A stretch of DNA of 9,822 nucleotides from an uncultured Candidatus Saccharibacteria bacterium (GCA_938038145.1 CALHQU010000015.1:1-9822); one strand, 5' to 3'; counted from the stretch's first letter, positions 1 to 6,216 are shown. Made by a program: numbers and translations. The notes: generated from the letters alone by a model not told the origin.

Positions 1-33
1 GGCGTGAAGGTTCAAGTCCTTTCATCCGCACCA
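1..33 (+). tRNA. 3' end of a tRNA, probably tRNA-Leu (5' part outside window)
   Basis: The T-arm is visible: a 5-bp stem GAAGG/CCTTT (one G-T pair) closes the 7-base loop TTCAAGT at 11-17. The 3' acceptor strand CATCCGC, discriminator A and an encoded CCA (31-33) follow. The bases just before the T-arm (GGCGT) look like the end of a long class II variable arm, and the GGCGT-T-arm arrangement resembles bacterial tRNA-Leu. The anticodon lies outside the window, so the isotype is an inference; tRNA-Ser is the main alternative. The CCA is encoded in the gene. Confidence 0.8.
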
Positions 34-55
34 TTTCAGGTAAGAATCCCAATCG

Positions 56-76
56 TCGCCTTTTCGGGCGATTTTT
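56..76 (+). terminator. Probable terminator of the tRNA transcript
   Basis: A short stem TCGCC (56-60) pairs with GGCGA (67-71) around a six-base loop and is followed directly by five T (72-76). G55-T72 can add a wobble pair. The stem is short but GC-rich, and it lies 23 bases after the tRNA CCA end, where a tRNA terminator is expected. It also separates the tRNA from the convergent toxin-like gene. Confidence 0.5.
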
Positions 77-97
77 GGTTCAATTTTTGTTACTCCG

Positions 98-331
98 TCA
101 GAATAACTTTTTAAGTTCTTTCGCCGGTATTTTACATTCATCCCTTAAATACTCACAAATCTGCTTTGACGTTCCAGAGGATAGTACGTGGTGTCTTGGC
201 ACGATGATAATCTTATTGTCTGATTCTCTGACATACTTACCGTGCTTTGACCCCAGTTTGCTAATAAACCCGTAACATATCAGCAACGCGATAAGTTTCT
301 TTGTTCTGATTGAGCGATAAAACTCAGACAT
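98..331 (-). CDS. hicA: HicA-like mRNA interferase toxin
   Basis: This 77-residue protein has the pattern of HicA toxins, small double-stranded-RNA-binding-fold nucleases that cut mRNA. It has an N-terminal helix ending in a YGF turn (20-22), then GSKHGKYV (27-34), corresponding to the GSHHxY strand with the catalytic His (H30 here). A strand IIIVPRH (41-47) follows, then SSGT (51-54) and a C-terminal helix, as in the usual VPxH...GT...I ending. The length fits the family. The ATG directly follows the TAG of the upstream partner (TAG|ATG) and has no Shine-Dalgarno, so translation probably depends on coupling to that gene. The gene ends 22 bases from the putative tRNA terminator. The assignment rests on motif pattern only; a HicA-fold protein with another role is possible. 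Confidence 0.65.
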   Translation of the reverse strand: MSEFYRSIRTKKLIALLICYGFISKLGSKHGKYVRESDNKIIIVPRHHVLSSGTSKQICEYLRDECKIPAKELKKLF

Positions 332-712
332 CTATTTTGCCAATACAAGCTGTTTACTTTTGATTAGCTGATTTGCGTAGTCTATATCTTCTGGCAATAG
401 TCTCGGCATACTTGGCTTAATCCGTTCTGGTATATCCAAGTAGGTAAGTAGTAGGTCATTTACATTTTCGACAAGTCTTGCCGCATCACGACTTTCTGTA
501 ATGAGCAGCGCGGTGACCTTTTTCCTGTCAAGGCTAGTGATGGTTGCAGTATAGAACTTCGTCTTTTCATCATAAGAAGTATTAACATAAATACTCCCTG
601 GTATTTTATGCTGATACGCGGCGATTTCTTCAATGGATGGAGTATCAAATATTCGCCTAATGTGGTGGTAAAGACGATTAAACATATTTATAGCATACAC
701 CACAACCCCCAA
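332..712 (-). CDS. HicB-like antitoxin candidate, partner of the HicA-like toxin
   Basis: This protein of up to 126 residues lies immediately upstream of the HicA-like gene with no intervening base. Residues about 40-95 look like the degenerate RNase H-like HicB fold: strands IYVNTSY and FYTATITSL, then a helix AARLVENVNDLLLTYL where HicB has its conserved helix after the sheet. The N-terminal 30 residues and the C-terminal helix (PEDIDYANQLIKSKQ) are not typical, and I see no clear ribbon-helix-helix or HTH. The call therefore leans on position and fold pattern. The start is uncertain. The longest form begins at TTG 712, with GGAG only two bases before it; in-frame GTG codons at 703 and 700 or ATG 685 are alternatives, and ATG 685 has no Shine-Dalgarno. 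Antitoxin-first order is the less common arrangement for hicAB. Confidence 0.5.
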   Translation of the reverse strand: MGVVVYAINMFNRLYHHIRRIFDTPSIEEIAAYQHKIPGSIYVNTSYDEKTKFYTATITSLDRKKVTALLITESRDAARLVENVNDLLLTYLDIPERIKPSMPRLLPEDIDYANQLIKSKQLVLAK

Positions 713-746
713 ATCTCCAAATTGTAAAAATACTATTAAATTGGGT

Positions 747-767
747 AGGTATTATGTCCTATTACCT
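747..767. promoter_or_regulatory. Imperfect palindrome upstream of the TA-like pair, possible operator
   Basis: AGGTA (747-751) and TACCT (763-767) form inverted arms. After a T-T mismatch, TA (753-754) and TA (760-761) continue the symmetry around a five-base centre. It lies 35-55 bases upstream of the longest start of the antitoxin-like gene, where an autoregulatory operator would be expected. I could not find a convincing -35/-10 pair for that gene, so the operator role is inference. Confidence 0.3.
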
Positions 768-798
768 GTCTTCTAAGAAATTTACAGGCTATTGATCA

Positions 799-827
799 TT
801 GATGTCTTGAGGATTGTCTGCTATAGT
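799..827 (+). promoter_or_regulatory. sigma70-type promoter reading into a hairpin terminator
   Basis: TTGATG (799-804) and TATAGT (822-827) are separated by exactly 17 bases, giving four and five of six consensus matches. A start near 834 would put the hairpin at 839-876 almost at the 5' end of the RNA. A direct repeat ATTGAT-C-ATTGAT (791-803) overlaps the -35 box. No coding sequence follows before speD at 988. Confidence 0.5.
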
Positions 828-838
828 GGAATTAGAAG

Positions 839-880
839 AATCCCCACTTAAATCCCGGTAATGGGATTCGGGGATTTTTT
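839..880 (+). terminator. Strong nested hairpin with U-run (attenuator or end of a very short RNA)
   Basis: Outer arms AATCCCC (839-845) and GGGGATT (870-876) pair over 7 bp. Inner arms AATCCC (851-856) and GGGATT (863-868) pair over 6 bp around the loop GGTAAT. T continues from 875 to 880. This is a good intrinsic terminator on the plus strand. There is no plus-strand gene between the tRNA terminator and this point. Its transcript would therefore be either the ~46-base RNA from the promoter at 799-827 or the leader of the polyamine operon. Confidence 0.65.
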
Positions 881-942
881 CTGTATTATTTGGCTATAAT
901 GCCCCAACAATCTAAATACCGACATTCCCTAAGAGCCGCGTT

Positions 943-972
943 TCACCTTTACCCCTGGCACCCTAGAGGTGA
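943..972 (+). promoter_or_regulatory. Inverted repeat in the speD upstream region
   Basis: TCACCT (943-948) is complementary to AGGTGA (967-972), and CACC (959-962) can pair with GGTG (968-971) as an alternative. If transcribed from an upstream promoter (a TATAAT lies at 895-900, without a good -35), the GAGGTGA that looks like a Shine-Dalgarno could be masked. That GAGGTGA ends 15 bases from the ATG, which is too far for normal use. It may instead be part of the promoter (see 965-979), so a regulatory hairpin is only a possibility. Confidence 0.25.
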
Positions 973-979
973 TATAATT
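965..979 (+). promoter_or_regulatory. Extended -10 promoter of the polyamine operon, probably giving leaderless mRNA
   Basis: TGA-TATAAT (970-978) is a consensus extended -10 element. The -35 region is poor: TTACCC at 949-954 with an 18-base spacer, or TTTACC at 948-953 with 19. The expected start at about 984-986 is two to four bases before the speD ATG at 988. The TGA at 970-972 is also an in-frame stop and no start codon lies between it and 988, so the translation start is fixed. The whole 15-base element recurs at the same distance from the ATG of the ATPase gene (6216-6230, minus strand). Confidence 0.6.
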
Positions 980-987
980 ACTATAAT

Positions 988-1335
988 ATGCATGCGTCCG
1001 CGGTCCAATCTATAACCATAAAGGTGAGCGAAGTTGATTCTGCTTTGCTTAATGACGCGGATGAGCTGCAGAAAATGTTAAGAAATGTTACGGAATTGGC
1101 GGACTTGCATTCTTTGGAATCGGTAACGCATCAATTTTCTCCGCAAGGAATCAGCGCTGCCCTGCTTTTGTCGGAGTCGCACATCGCGATTCATACGTGG
1201 CCAGAAAGCGGCGTGGCGTATATAGCGATGACAACTTGTAAAATGCTGGATGATGATAAATTGCAACAAATAAAAGAGCTGATTGCACGGCTGCTGGGCG
1301 CAAAAAACATAATTATGAAAGAAATGGCATTGTAA
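988..1335 (+). CDS. speD: SpeD-type pyruvoyl decarboxylase (S-adenosylmethionine decarboxylase, class 1b)
   Basis: AdoMet decarboxylase makes the aminopropyl donor for spermidine synthesis. It is an autocleaving proenzyme whose new N-terminal Ser becomes a pyruvoyl cofactor. The motif FSPQG (50-54) is followed by LSESHIAIHTWPE (61-73). Cleavage would fall between E63 and S64, with H69 and C84 as the other key residues. The spacing (Ser +5 His, +15 Cys) matches, from memory, Ser63/His68/Cys83 of the Thermotoga maritima enzyme. At 115 residues it is slightly short. It lacks the usual glycine-rich N-terminal GxHLxxDxYGC-like segment, and reads AMTTCK where homologues usually have an acidic and aromatic residue before TCG. 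SpeD homologues that decarboxylate arginine or ornithine are known, so substrate is not certain. The ATG is the first possible start after an in-frame TGA. It leads a three-gene operon with the aminopropyltransferase. Confidence 0.88.
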   Translation: MHASAVQSITIKVSEVDSALLNDADELQKMLRNVTELADLHSLESVTHQFSPQGISAALLLSESHIAIHTWPESGVAYIAMTTCKMLDDDKLQQIKELIARLLGAKNIIMKEMAL

Positions 1336-1336
1336 T

Positions 1337-2023
1337 ATGAAACGAACCAAGGCGCGACTTAAAATTAATCAGATTTTGACCGGCAAGAAGACTAATTTGC
1401 GAGTTGTTGGCTGTTTGCTTTTTCGCGAATGGGATAAGAAAGATAAGCAATTTTACTACTGGGAAGAGTGGGAGATTACTGGGCTGGCTGATTATGATAG
1501 CTGGGTGGAATATGATCACAGCGATCAAACCGTTTCTCTGTACGAGCCGATTCGTTTCACCCAGGCAATTGATCCAACGCAATTGGAAAAGGGTCAATCA
1601 TTCACCGTTTCCGAGCAGGATGGAAAAGACCATACAGTAGTAGTTGATGAAGTTGGCGTGGGCGAAATTGTTAATATTAAGGGTAAGAACACCTATCAAG
1701 TTTTCCCGAAAGAACTGATGGCCTATGCTACTCTGAAAGATACGGGTGCGCCAAAAAATCGCCAGCTGATAACAATTGAGAAGTATAATAATCGCGAATA
1801 TGATGCCTACCGTAAGGTTCAGTTGAGCGACAAAGAGCAAAAGGAAATGTTCGGCAGGACTATTAAGCCGATTGACTGGACAACGATTATAGTTATTGCC
1901 ATATTTATCGCTATTATTTTGTTTGCATTCATCTTTGACAACAATTCCGACAATAGTAATGGCGGAGGTCACGGCGGATCGCGCAGTGTTTACGGCGGTA
2001 GTAGCGGCGGGCTTGGCAAATAA
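1337..2023 (+). CDS. DUF4178-like protein with C-terminal membrane anchor
   Basis: This 228-residue protein has no signal peptide. It has a soluble, Trp/Tyr-rich beta region: GCLLFREW (25-32), YYWEEWEITG (40-49), WVEYDH (56-61), and VGVGEIVNIKG (106-116) leading to ELMAY. The pattern of 'Y/WxEW...WVEY' and a second sheet with GEI...G resembles DUF4178 proteins. In other bacteria these are encoded beside speD, membrane spermidine synthases and DUF350 proteins. One hydrophobic helix (about 182-200) is followed by a Gly/Ser-rich tail (203-228), also common in that family. The function is unknown. Position between SpeD and a membrane aminopropyltransferase suggests a structural or regulatory partner at the membrane. 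The ATG lies one base after the speD stop with no good Shine-Dalgarno, so translation is probably coupled. The family assignment is from pattern only. Confidence 0.65.
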   Translation: MKRTKARLKINQILTGKKTNLRVVGCLLFREWDKKDKQFYYWEEWEITGLADYDSWVEYDHSDQTVSLYEPIRFTQAIDPTQLEKGQSFTVSEQDGKDHTVVVDEVGVGEIVNIKGKNTYQVFPKELMAYATLKDTGAPKNRQLITIEKYNNREYDAYRKVQLSDKEQKEMFGRTIKPIDWTTIIVIAIFIAIILFAFIFDNNSDNSNGGGHGGSRSVYGGSSGGLGK

Positions 2024-2030
2024 AAGGAGT
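2024..2030 (+). promoter_or_regulatory. Consensus Shine-Dalgarno of the aminopropyltransferase gene
   Basis: AAGGAG lies directly after the preceding stop codon, with five to six bases to the ATG at 2035. It fixes that start and shows that this genome does use Shine-Dalgarno initiation for genes inside operons. This contrasts with the first gene of this operon and with the ATPase gene, which have none at a usable distance. Confidence 0.8.
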
Positions 2031-2034
2031 TATA

Positions 2035-3561
2035 ATGTCACGATCAAGTACGAAAAAACGGGAGCAAGTTGCTTTATTTGCGGCGGCAATTTTAGTAGCA
2101 ATTGGCGGAATTATTTACGAGCTGATTTTAGGCGCAGCTGCGTCATATCTGGTGGGCGATTCGATTTTGAGCTTTAGTCTGGCAACTGGCGTGACGCTGT
2201 TTGGTATGGGAATTGGCTCATTGTTGGTCAATTACATCAAGCTTCATCCAGCAACCAGCTTCGCAACGAACGAAATTATTTTGGGGCTAATTGGCGGAAA
2301 TTCGGTGATGCTTATGTATTTGGGATTCGTTTTTACGCGTTCGCATTGGCTGATTTTTGCCGTTATAAGTTTGGCAATTGGTATTTGTATCGGGTTGGAA
2401 ATTCCACTTTTAATGAAGATGTTTCAGGAGTTTGGGCGTAAATCTTCGGTGAAATTGTTTAGTAAGATTTTGGCGCTCGATTATTTTGGGGCGTTAATTG
2501 CGTCGCTATTATTCCCGCTCGTTATGCTTCCGTATCTTGGTTTGATGCGCAGCGCGTACCTGGTGGCGGCTTTGAATATTGGCGTTGCGGTTCTGATTCT
2601 TAAACAAATGAAAGCGTCGAAAATTGTGATGACAATTAGCGTTATTGCAACAATGTTGCTTTTGGGATTCTTTATTTATGCGACGGAAATTGAGCACGGA
2701 ATTGACAGGCGAACGTATAAAGATCCGGTGATGTGGCAGCAGCAGACGCCATATCAGAAAATTGTCCTGACGAGATATAAGAATGACACAAGGTTGTTTT
2801 TGAATCGTAATCTGCAGTTTTCCAGCCTTGACGAAGCGCGTTATCACGAAACGCTGTCCACTTCCGCTCTGTCTTCAGTCGCTAACCCGAAGCGTGTGTT
2901 GATTATGGGCGGCGGCGATGGTTTGCTAGCTCGGGATGTTTTGAAATATCCCAGCGTTGAGCATATTGCGTTGGTTGATATCGATGAGGTGATGACTAAT
3001 CTGGCGAAAACTAATCATCTTCTCGCCGATGTAAATCAGCGTTCGTTGCATGATCCGCGCGTTTCCATTGTCAATCAAGACGCTTTCCAATTCGCCTTCT
3101 CTACCAAGGATAAATATGATGTTGTGCTGATTGATCTGGTGGATCCGTCGAATGAAAAATTAGCCAAGTTATATTCCGAACAATTATATCGTCAAATCAG
3201 TAATATTTTAACGGAGCGCGGAGTTATGGTGACTCAGGCGACATCTTCGTTTTTCTCTCCGCACGCTTTTTATATGGTAGCAAACACCGTCAAATCATCT
3301 CATCCAGAGCGATATGTGACGGCGTTTTCGGTGAATGTGCCGTCATTTGGCGAGTGGGGTTTTGTGATGTCTACGCCGCAAGCTGAGGTCGTGGCTAGCC
3401 AGCCATTGCCGAAAAACCTACGATATCAAAACCAGAAATTGCTCACCTTCCTGACTAAACAAAACGCCATATCGGTGCCATCTGGACCGACTTCTACGTT
3501 GGTTTCTCCGCGGATCACCGATGTTTACAATTCCGATATGCGCCAGTGGCGATACGAGTAG
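2035..3561 (+). CDS. speE: Membrane-bound polyamine aminopropyltransferase (spermidine synthase)
   Basis: It transfers the aminopropyl group of decarboxylated AdoMet to putrescine or a related amine. Residues 1-217 hold about seven hydrophobic helices (for example 11-32, 79-101, 103-125, 148-168, 171-190, 196-216). Residues 228-508 are the soluble catalytic domain. Visible family motifs are PYQKI (239-243), LFLNRNLQFSS...DEARYHE (254-272), the nucleotide-binding MGGGDG (291-296), acidic LVDID (313-317), the QDA pair (348-350), IDLVDP (366-371) carrying the catalytic-region aspartates, and TQATSSFFSP (400-409). This is the long membrane-fused form, not the ~300-residue soluble enzyme, with about the usual length for it. 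The start is set by the AAGGAG six bases upstream. It closes the operon; no clear terminator follows, since its stop is three bases from the stop of the convergent gene. The amine acceptor cannot be told from sequence. Confidence 0.92.
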   Translation: MSRSSTKKREQVALFAAAILVAIGGIIYELILGAAASYLVGDSILSFSLATGVTLFGMGIGSLLVNYIKLHPATSFATNEIILGLIGGNSVMLMYLGFVFTRSHWLIFAVISLAIGICIGLEIPLLMKMFQEFGRKSSVKLFSKILALDYFGALIASLLFPLVMLPYLGLMRSAYLVAALNIGVAVLILKQMKASKIVMTISVIATMLLLGFFIYATEIEHGIDRRTYKDPVMWQQQTPYQKIVLTRYKNDTRLFLNRNLQFSSLDEARYHETLSTSALSSVANPKRVLIMGGGDGLLARDVLKYPSVEHIALVDIDEVMTNLAKTNHLLADVNQRSLHDPRVSIVNQDAFQFAFSTKDKYDVVLIDLVDPSNEKLAKLYSEQLYRQISNILTERGVMVTQATSSFFSPHAFYMVANTVKSSHPERYVTAFSVNVPSFGEWGFVMSTPQAEVVASQPLPKNLRYQNQKLLTFLTKQNAISVPSGPTSTLVSPRITDVYNSDMRQWRYE

Positions 3562-3564
3562 TTT

Positions 3565-6207
3565 TTAAGCTGTGCTCTTTTTTCGTCGGCGACGTCGTCT
3601 TTTTGGCGTGGCTGAAGCTAGCGGTGTAACTGTGCTAATTGCGGTTTCTGTAGGTGCATTATCATTGCCGCGAATTTGCAAAACAACTTCGCCGTCGTTT
3701 GCTGCGGGTTGCTGCTTTTCCGGTTGGCTATTGGCCGCTGGAGTGTTGTTTGCGGGCTGCGGTTGAGGTTTGGCTGGTTGCTTTTTTTGGTTGCGAACAG
3801 GCTTTATCGCGGCATCAATTTCTTTCTCGACATCTTCCCTGTTTCGCGAATACATGCGACGCGAATGTTCAATAATGTGCGGTGTGTTGTCGGCTTGGCT
3901 TGGTGGAAGCTCCAATGTGCGGGCAGAAAACGCCGGAGTTTTTTCGCCGCCAATAACCATATTGACAACGAAATTACGATTGTGCATCTGAAGTAGATCG
4001 ATTGCTTCAAAGTTCGGCTCGAATTGCTTGGCAAGAATCGGCGCATCGTCAGCGGAAACTCGGAAGGAAATCATGGTGCCGACGTTGCCGAAAACCGCAT
4101 CGCGAACCGTGTCGCTCATCTGGGAAATGTACTGATTGGCAACGGTCAAGTTAAGGCCATATTTTCGAGCCTCGGATAGAATAGTTGCAAATGAATCGGT
4201 GGCGAAGTTCTGGAACTCGTCGACGTAAAGATAGAACGGGCGGCGGTCGCGCACGTCAGGAATGTCGCTTCGAGACATAGCGGCAAGCTGAATTTTCGTG
4301 ACCAAGAACGAACCGAGGATGGCGGCATTATCTTCACCGATAAGACCTTTGGACAGATTGACAATTAGAATCTTTCCTTCGTCCATAATCTGGCGAATAT
4401 TGAATGTGGATTTTGGCTGCCCGATGATATTGCGGATGATTGGATTGGCAGTGAAAGCCCCGACTTTATTTAAGACTGGCGCAATTGCCTCGGCGACAAA
4501 CTTGTCATTCCAGCTGGCAAATTCGACATTCCAGAATTGCAAAACCACGGTGTCGCGACAATAAGTCAGCGTTTCTTTTCGGAATTCCTTATCTGTTAGC
4601 ATGCGAGTAATGTCGAGCATCGTCGCTTCTGGTCGGTCCAGCAAAGCCAGAATTGTATACCGCAAAATATACTCAAGCCGTGGTCCCCACGAATCGCCAA
4701 AAATACGCTTCAAAACGCCAATGATCTCTGACGAAATGTTGGTTTTTTGGTTCGGGTTTGTGACTTCCAGCGGGTTGAATCCCAGAGGATATGCGGTGTC
4801 GGCTGGGTTGAAATAAATCACGTCGTTCAATCGGCTGCCGGGGATAAATTTCATGTTGTTGATTGCGAAGTCGCCGTGCGGGTCGATGATGGCATATCCT
4901 TGATTATGGAAAATGTCGCTTAAGGCGAAGAGCTCTAATAGTCCACTTTTCCCGGCGCCCGTTTGCCCGATTATGTAAACGTGGCGTGAGCGGTCATAGC
5001 GTAACATGCCGAATTGGTGGCTGATGCCGCGGAAGTTGGTGACGCCAAAGGCGGAAATTTGGTCGTCGTTGGCGTCTTCGCCGGTTAAGACTGGCAATTT
5101 GGATGGCGGTTCTGCGGTTTTGGAGCTTGCCCAAACTATATTTGGCGTTTCAACGTTGGTGTGCGGCAAGTGAAAAACTGACGCCAATTCTTCTATGTTT
5201 AAGATGAAACCGTCGCCGATGAACGAACGCTTGCGATATTTATCAATAAATTCTTTACCAAATGCACCCTTGACGGCGTGGAATCCGTTGAGATTGGTTG
5301 AATTGAACTGCTTAAACGTACCGACGAGCGCCTGCATGCGAAGCTTAGCATTTGTCTGACTTTCGCCCATATAAACCAAGCGGATTTTTACTTCATAGCC
5401 GAGCTTGGTCGCCTTTTTTTCTGCTTCAGAAATGCGAGTTTTATCGCGGTCTGACAGCTCGATTTTGGCTGATTGTCCGACTCCCTGCTCTGGCGGTTGC
5501 CACAACGCACCAAGCACGCCGATTAGCCACTGCATGCTGCCACCGAATCCTGGCAAAGAGAACATTCGCCCGTTTCTTATACTATTGATATATCGATCTG
5601 CGGCGTTTTGCCAGTCATCTGGGATTGGTCTGACCAGTACCTGAATCCACAATTCTTCGCCGGTGGTTTCCAATTTTGCCAACGTGCCTGTAATGCCCGC
5701 CAGCGGATCGACTTCGAAGTTTTGAAAGGTGCGAATCGGGAGAAATTCATCTGTGGTTAATGTCAATTCTGTCGAGTAAGCAACTTCGTGGTCGCGCTCG
5801 TGCTCAGTGTAATCTTCGTCGGCTTGGTGAATTTGAACGGTTGGGTATTGAGAATAGATCTGTCCTTCGACGAAACTTTGTAAGGTTTTTGGCACCCAAA
5901 CGTAAAAGCGAATTTGCCCATTGACTGAGGCGATTTCAAAGCTAATGTGCTCTTGGTGTCCGCCAGATAATCGCAATTCTTTATTATCGCGAAGAATTCC
6001 GTGTAGTGAAGCGAATAACTGTTCGGCGGCAAGCTCTTGCTTGTCGTTGGTGCGTGGGATTTCCAGGACTAAAAGTACGCTCTCAACTGGGGTGAAATCT
6101 TCGATCTTTCGATAATTCCGCCACGTCAAAAACATCAGGACTGCCACGATTGGCATCCAAATATACCATTGTAATAACGTACCGATGATCCAAGAAATAA
6201 TCTGCAT
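3565..6207 (-). CDS. VirD4/TraG-like DNA-translocase-type ATPase, membrane-anchored
   Basis: This 880-residue protein belongs to the FtsK/HerA-related coupling-protein ATPases that move DNA or protein substrates at the membrane. An N-terminal hydrophobic segment (about 5-28) is followed by a ~350-residue region of unknown function. The RecA-like ATPase domain follows: Walker A GQTGAGKS (414-421), IIDPHGDF (440-447), Walker B FYLYVDEF (658-665, acidic D663-E664), then SEARKYG (678-684) and NQYISQ (691-696). These match the order in VirD4/TraG. The C-terminus is a Gln/Pro/Asn-rich linker (about 805-840) ending in a run of six Arg then Lys-Lys (870-877), likely to bind nucleic acid or membrane. 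No relaxase, VirB4 or pilin gene lies in this window, so a conjugation role is not shown; DNA uptake, DNA segregation or a type IV pilus-linked role are equally possible. The start ATG is the first start codon after an in-frame TGA and lies nine bases after a -10 box. Confidence 0.85.
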   Translation of the reverse strand: MQIISWIIGTLLQWYIWMPIVAVLMFLTWRNYRKIEDFTPVESVLLVLEIPRTNDKQELAAEQLFASLHGILRDNKELRLSGGHQEHISFEIASVNGQIRFYVWVPKTLQSFVEGQIYSQYPTVQIHQADEDYTEHERDHEVAYSTELTLTTDEFLPIRTFQNFEVDPLAGITGTLAKLETTGEELWIQVLVRPIPDDWQNAADRYINSIRNGRMFSLPGFGGSMQWLIGVLGALWQPPEQGVGQSAKIELSDRDKTRISEAEKKATKLGYEVKIRLVYMGESQTNAKLRMQALVGTFKQFNSTNLNGFHAVKGAFGKEFIDKYRKRSFIGDGFILNIEELASVFHLPHTNVETPNIVWASSKTAEPPSKLPVLTGEDANDDQISAFGVTNFRGISHQFGMLRYDRSRHVYIIGQTGAGKSGLLELFALSDIFHNQGYAIIDPHGDFAINNMKFIPGSRLNDVIYFNPADTAYPLGFNPLEVTNPNQKTNISSEIIGVLKRIFGDSWGPRLEYILRYTILALLDRPEATMLDITRMLTDKEFRKETLTYCRDTVVLQFWNVEFASWNDKFVAEAIAPVLNKVGAFTANPIIRNIIGQPKSTFNIRQIMDEGKILIVNLSKGLIGEDNAAILGSFLVTKIQLAAMSRSDIPDVRDRRPFYLYVDEFQNFATDSFATILSEARKYGLNLTVANQYISQMSDTVRDAVFGNVGTMISFRVSADDAPILAKQFEPNFEAIDLLQMHNRNFVVNMVIGGEKTPAFSARTLELPPSQADNTPHIIEHSRRMYSRNREDVEKEIDAAIKPVRNQKKQPAKPQPQPANNTPAANSQPEKQQPAANDGEVVLQIRGNDNAPTETAISTVTPLASATPKRRRRRRKKSTA

Positions 6208-6216
6208 TATGTGTAA

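Noticed and set aside
75..275. Plus-strand reading frame opposite the HicA-like gene
   Set aside because: It is antisense to a protein with clear family motifs, has no ribosome site and no recognisable content.
895..900. TATAAT as the main promoter of the polyamine operon
   Set aside because: There is no recognisable -35 at 16-18 bases upstream (the T-run of the terminator lies there) and no extended TGn; the element at 970-978 is better placed.
982..987. Second TATAAT touching the speD ATG as a promoter
   Set aside because: It would start transcription inside speD, after the only usable start codon; the copy at 973-978 with its TGA extension fits better.
943..987. SAM or preQ1 riboswitch before speD
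   Set aside because: The pairings are too few and short, and I could not find the conserved cores of known SAM or preQ1 classes.
3572..3996. Several plus-strand reading frames opposite the 3' part of the ATPase gene
   Set aside because: They overlap one another in different frames and mirror the coding constraint of the ATPase gene; none shows family motifs.
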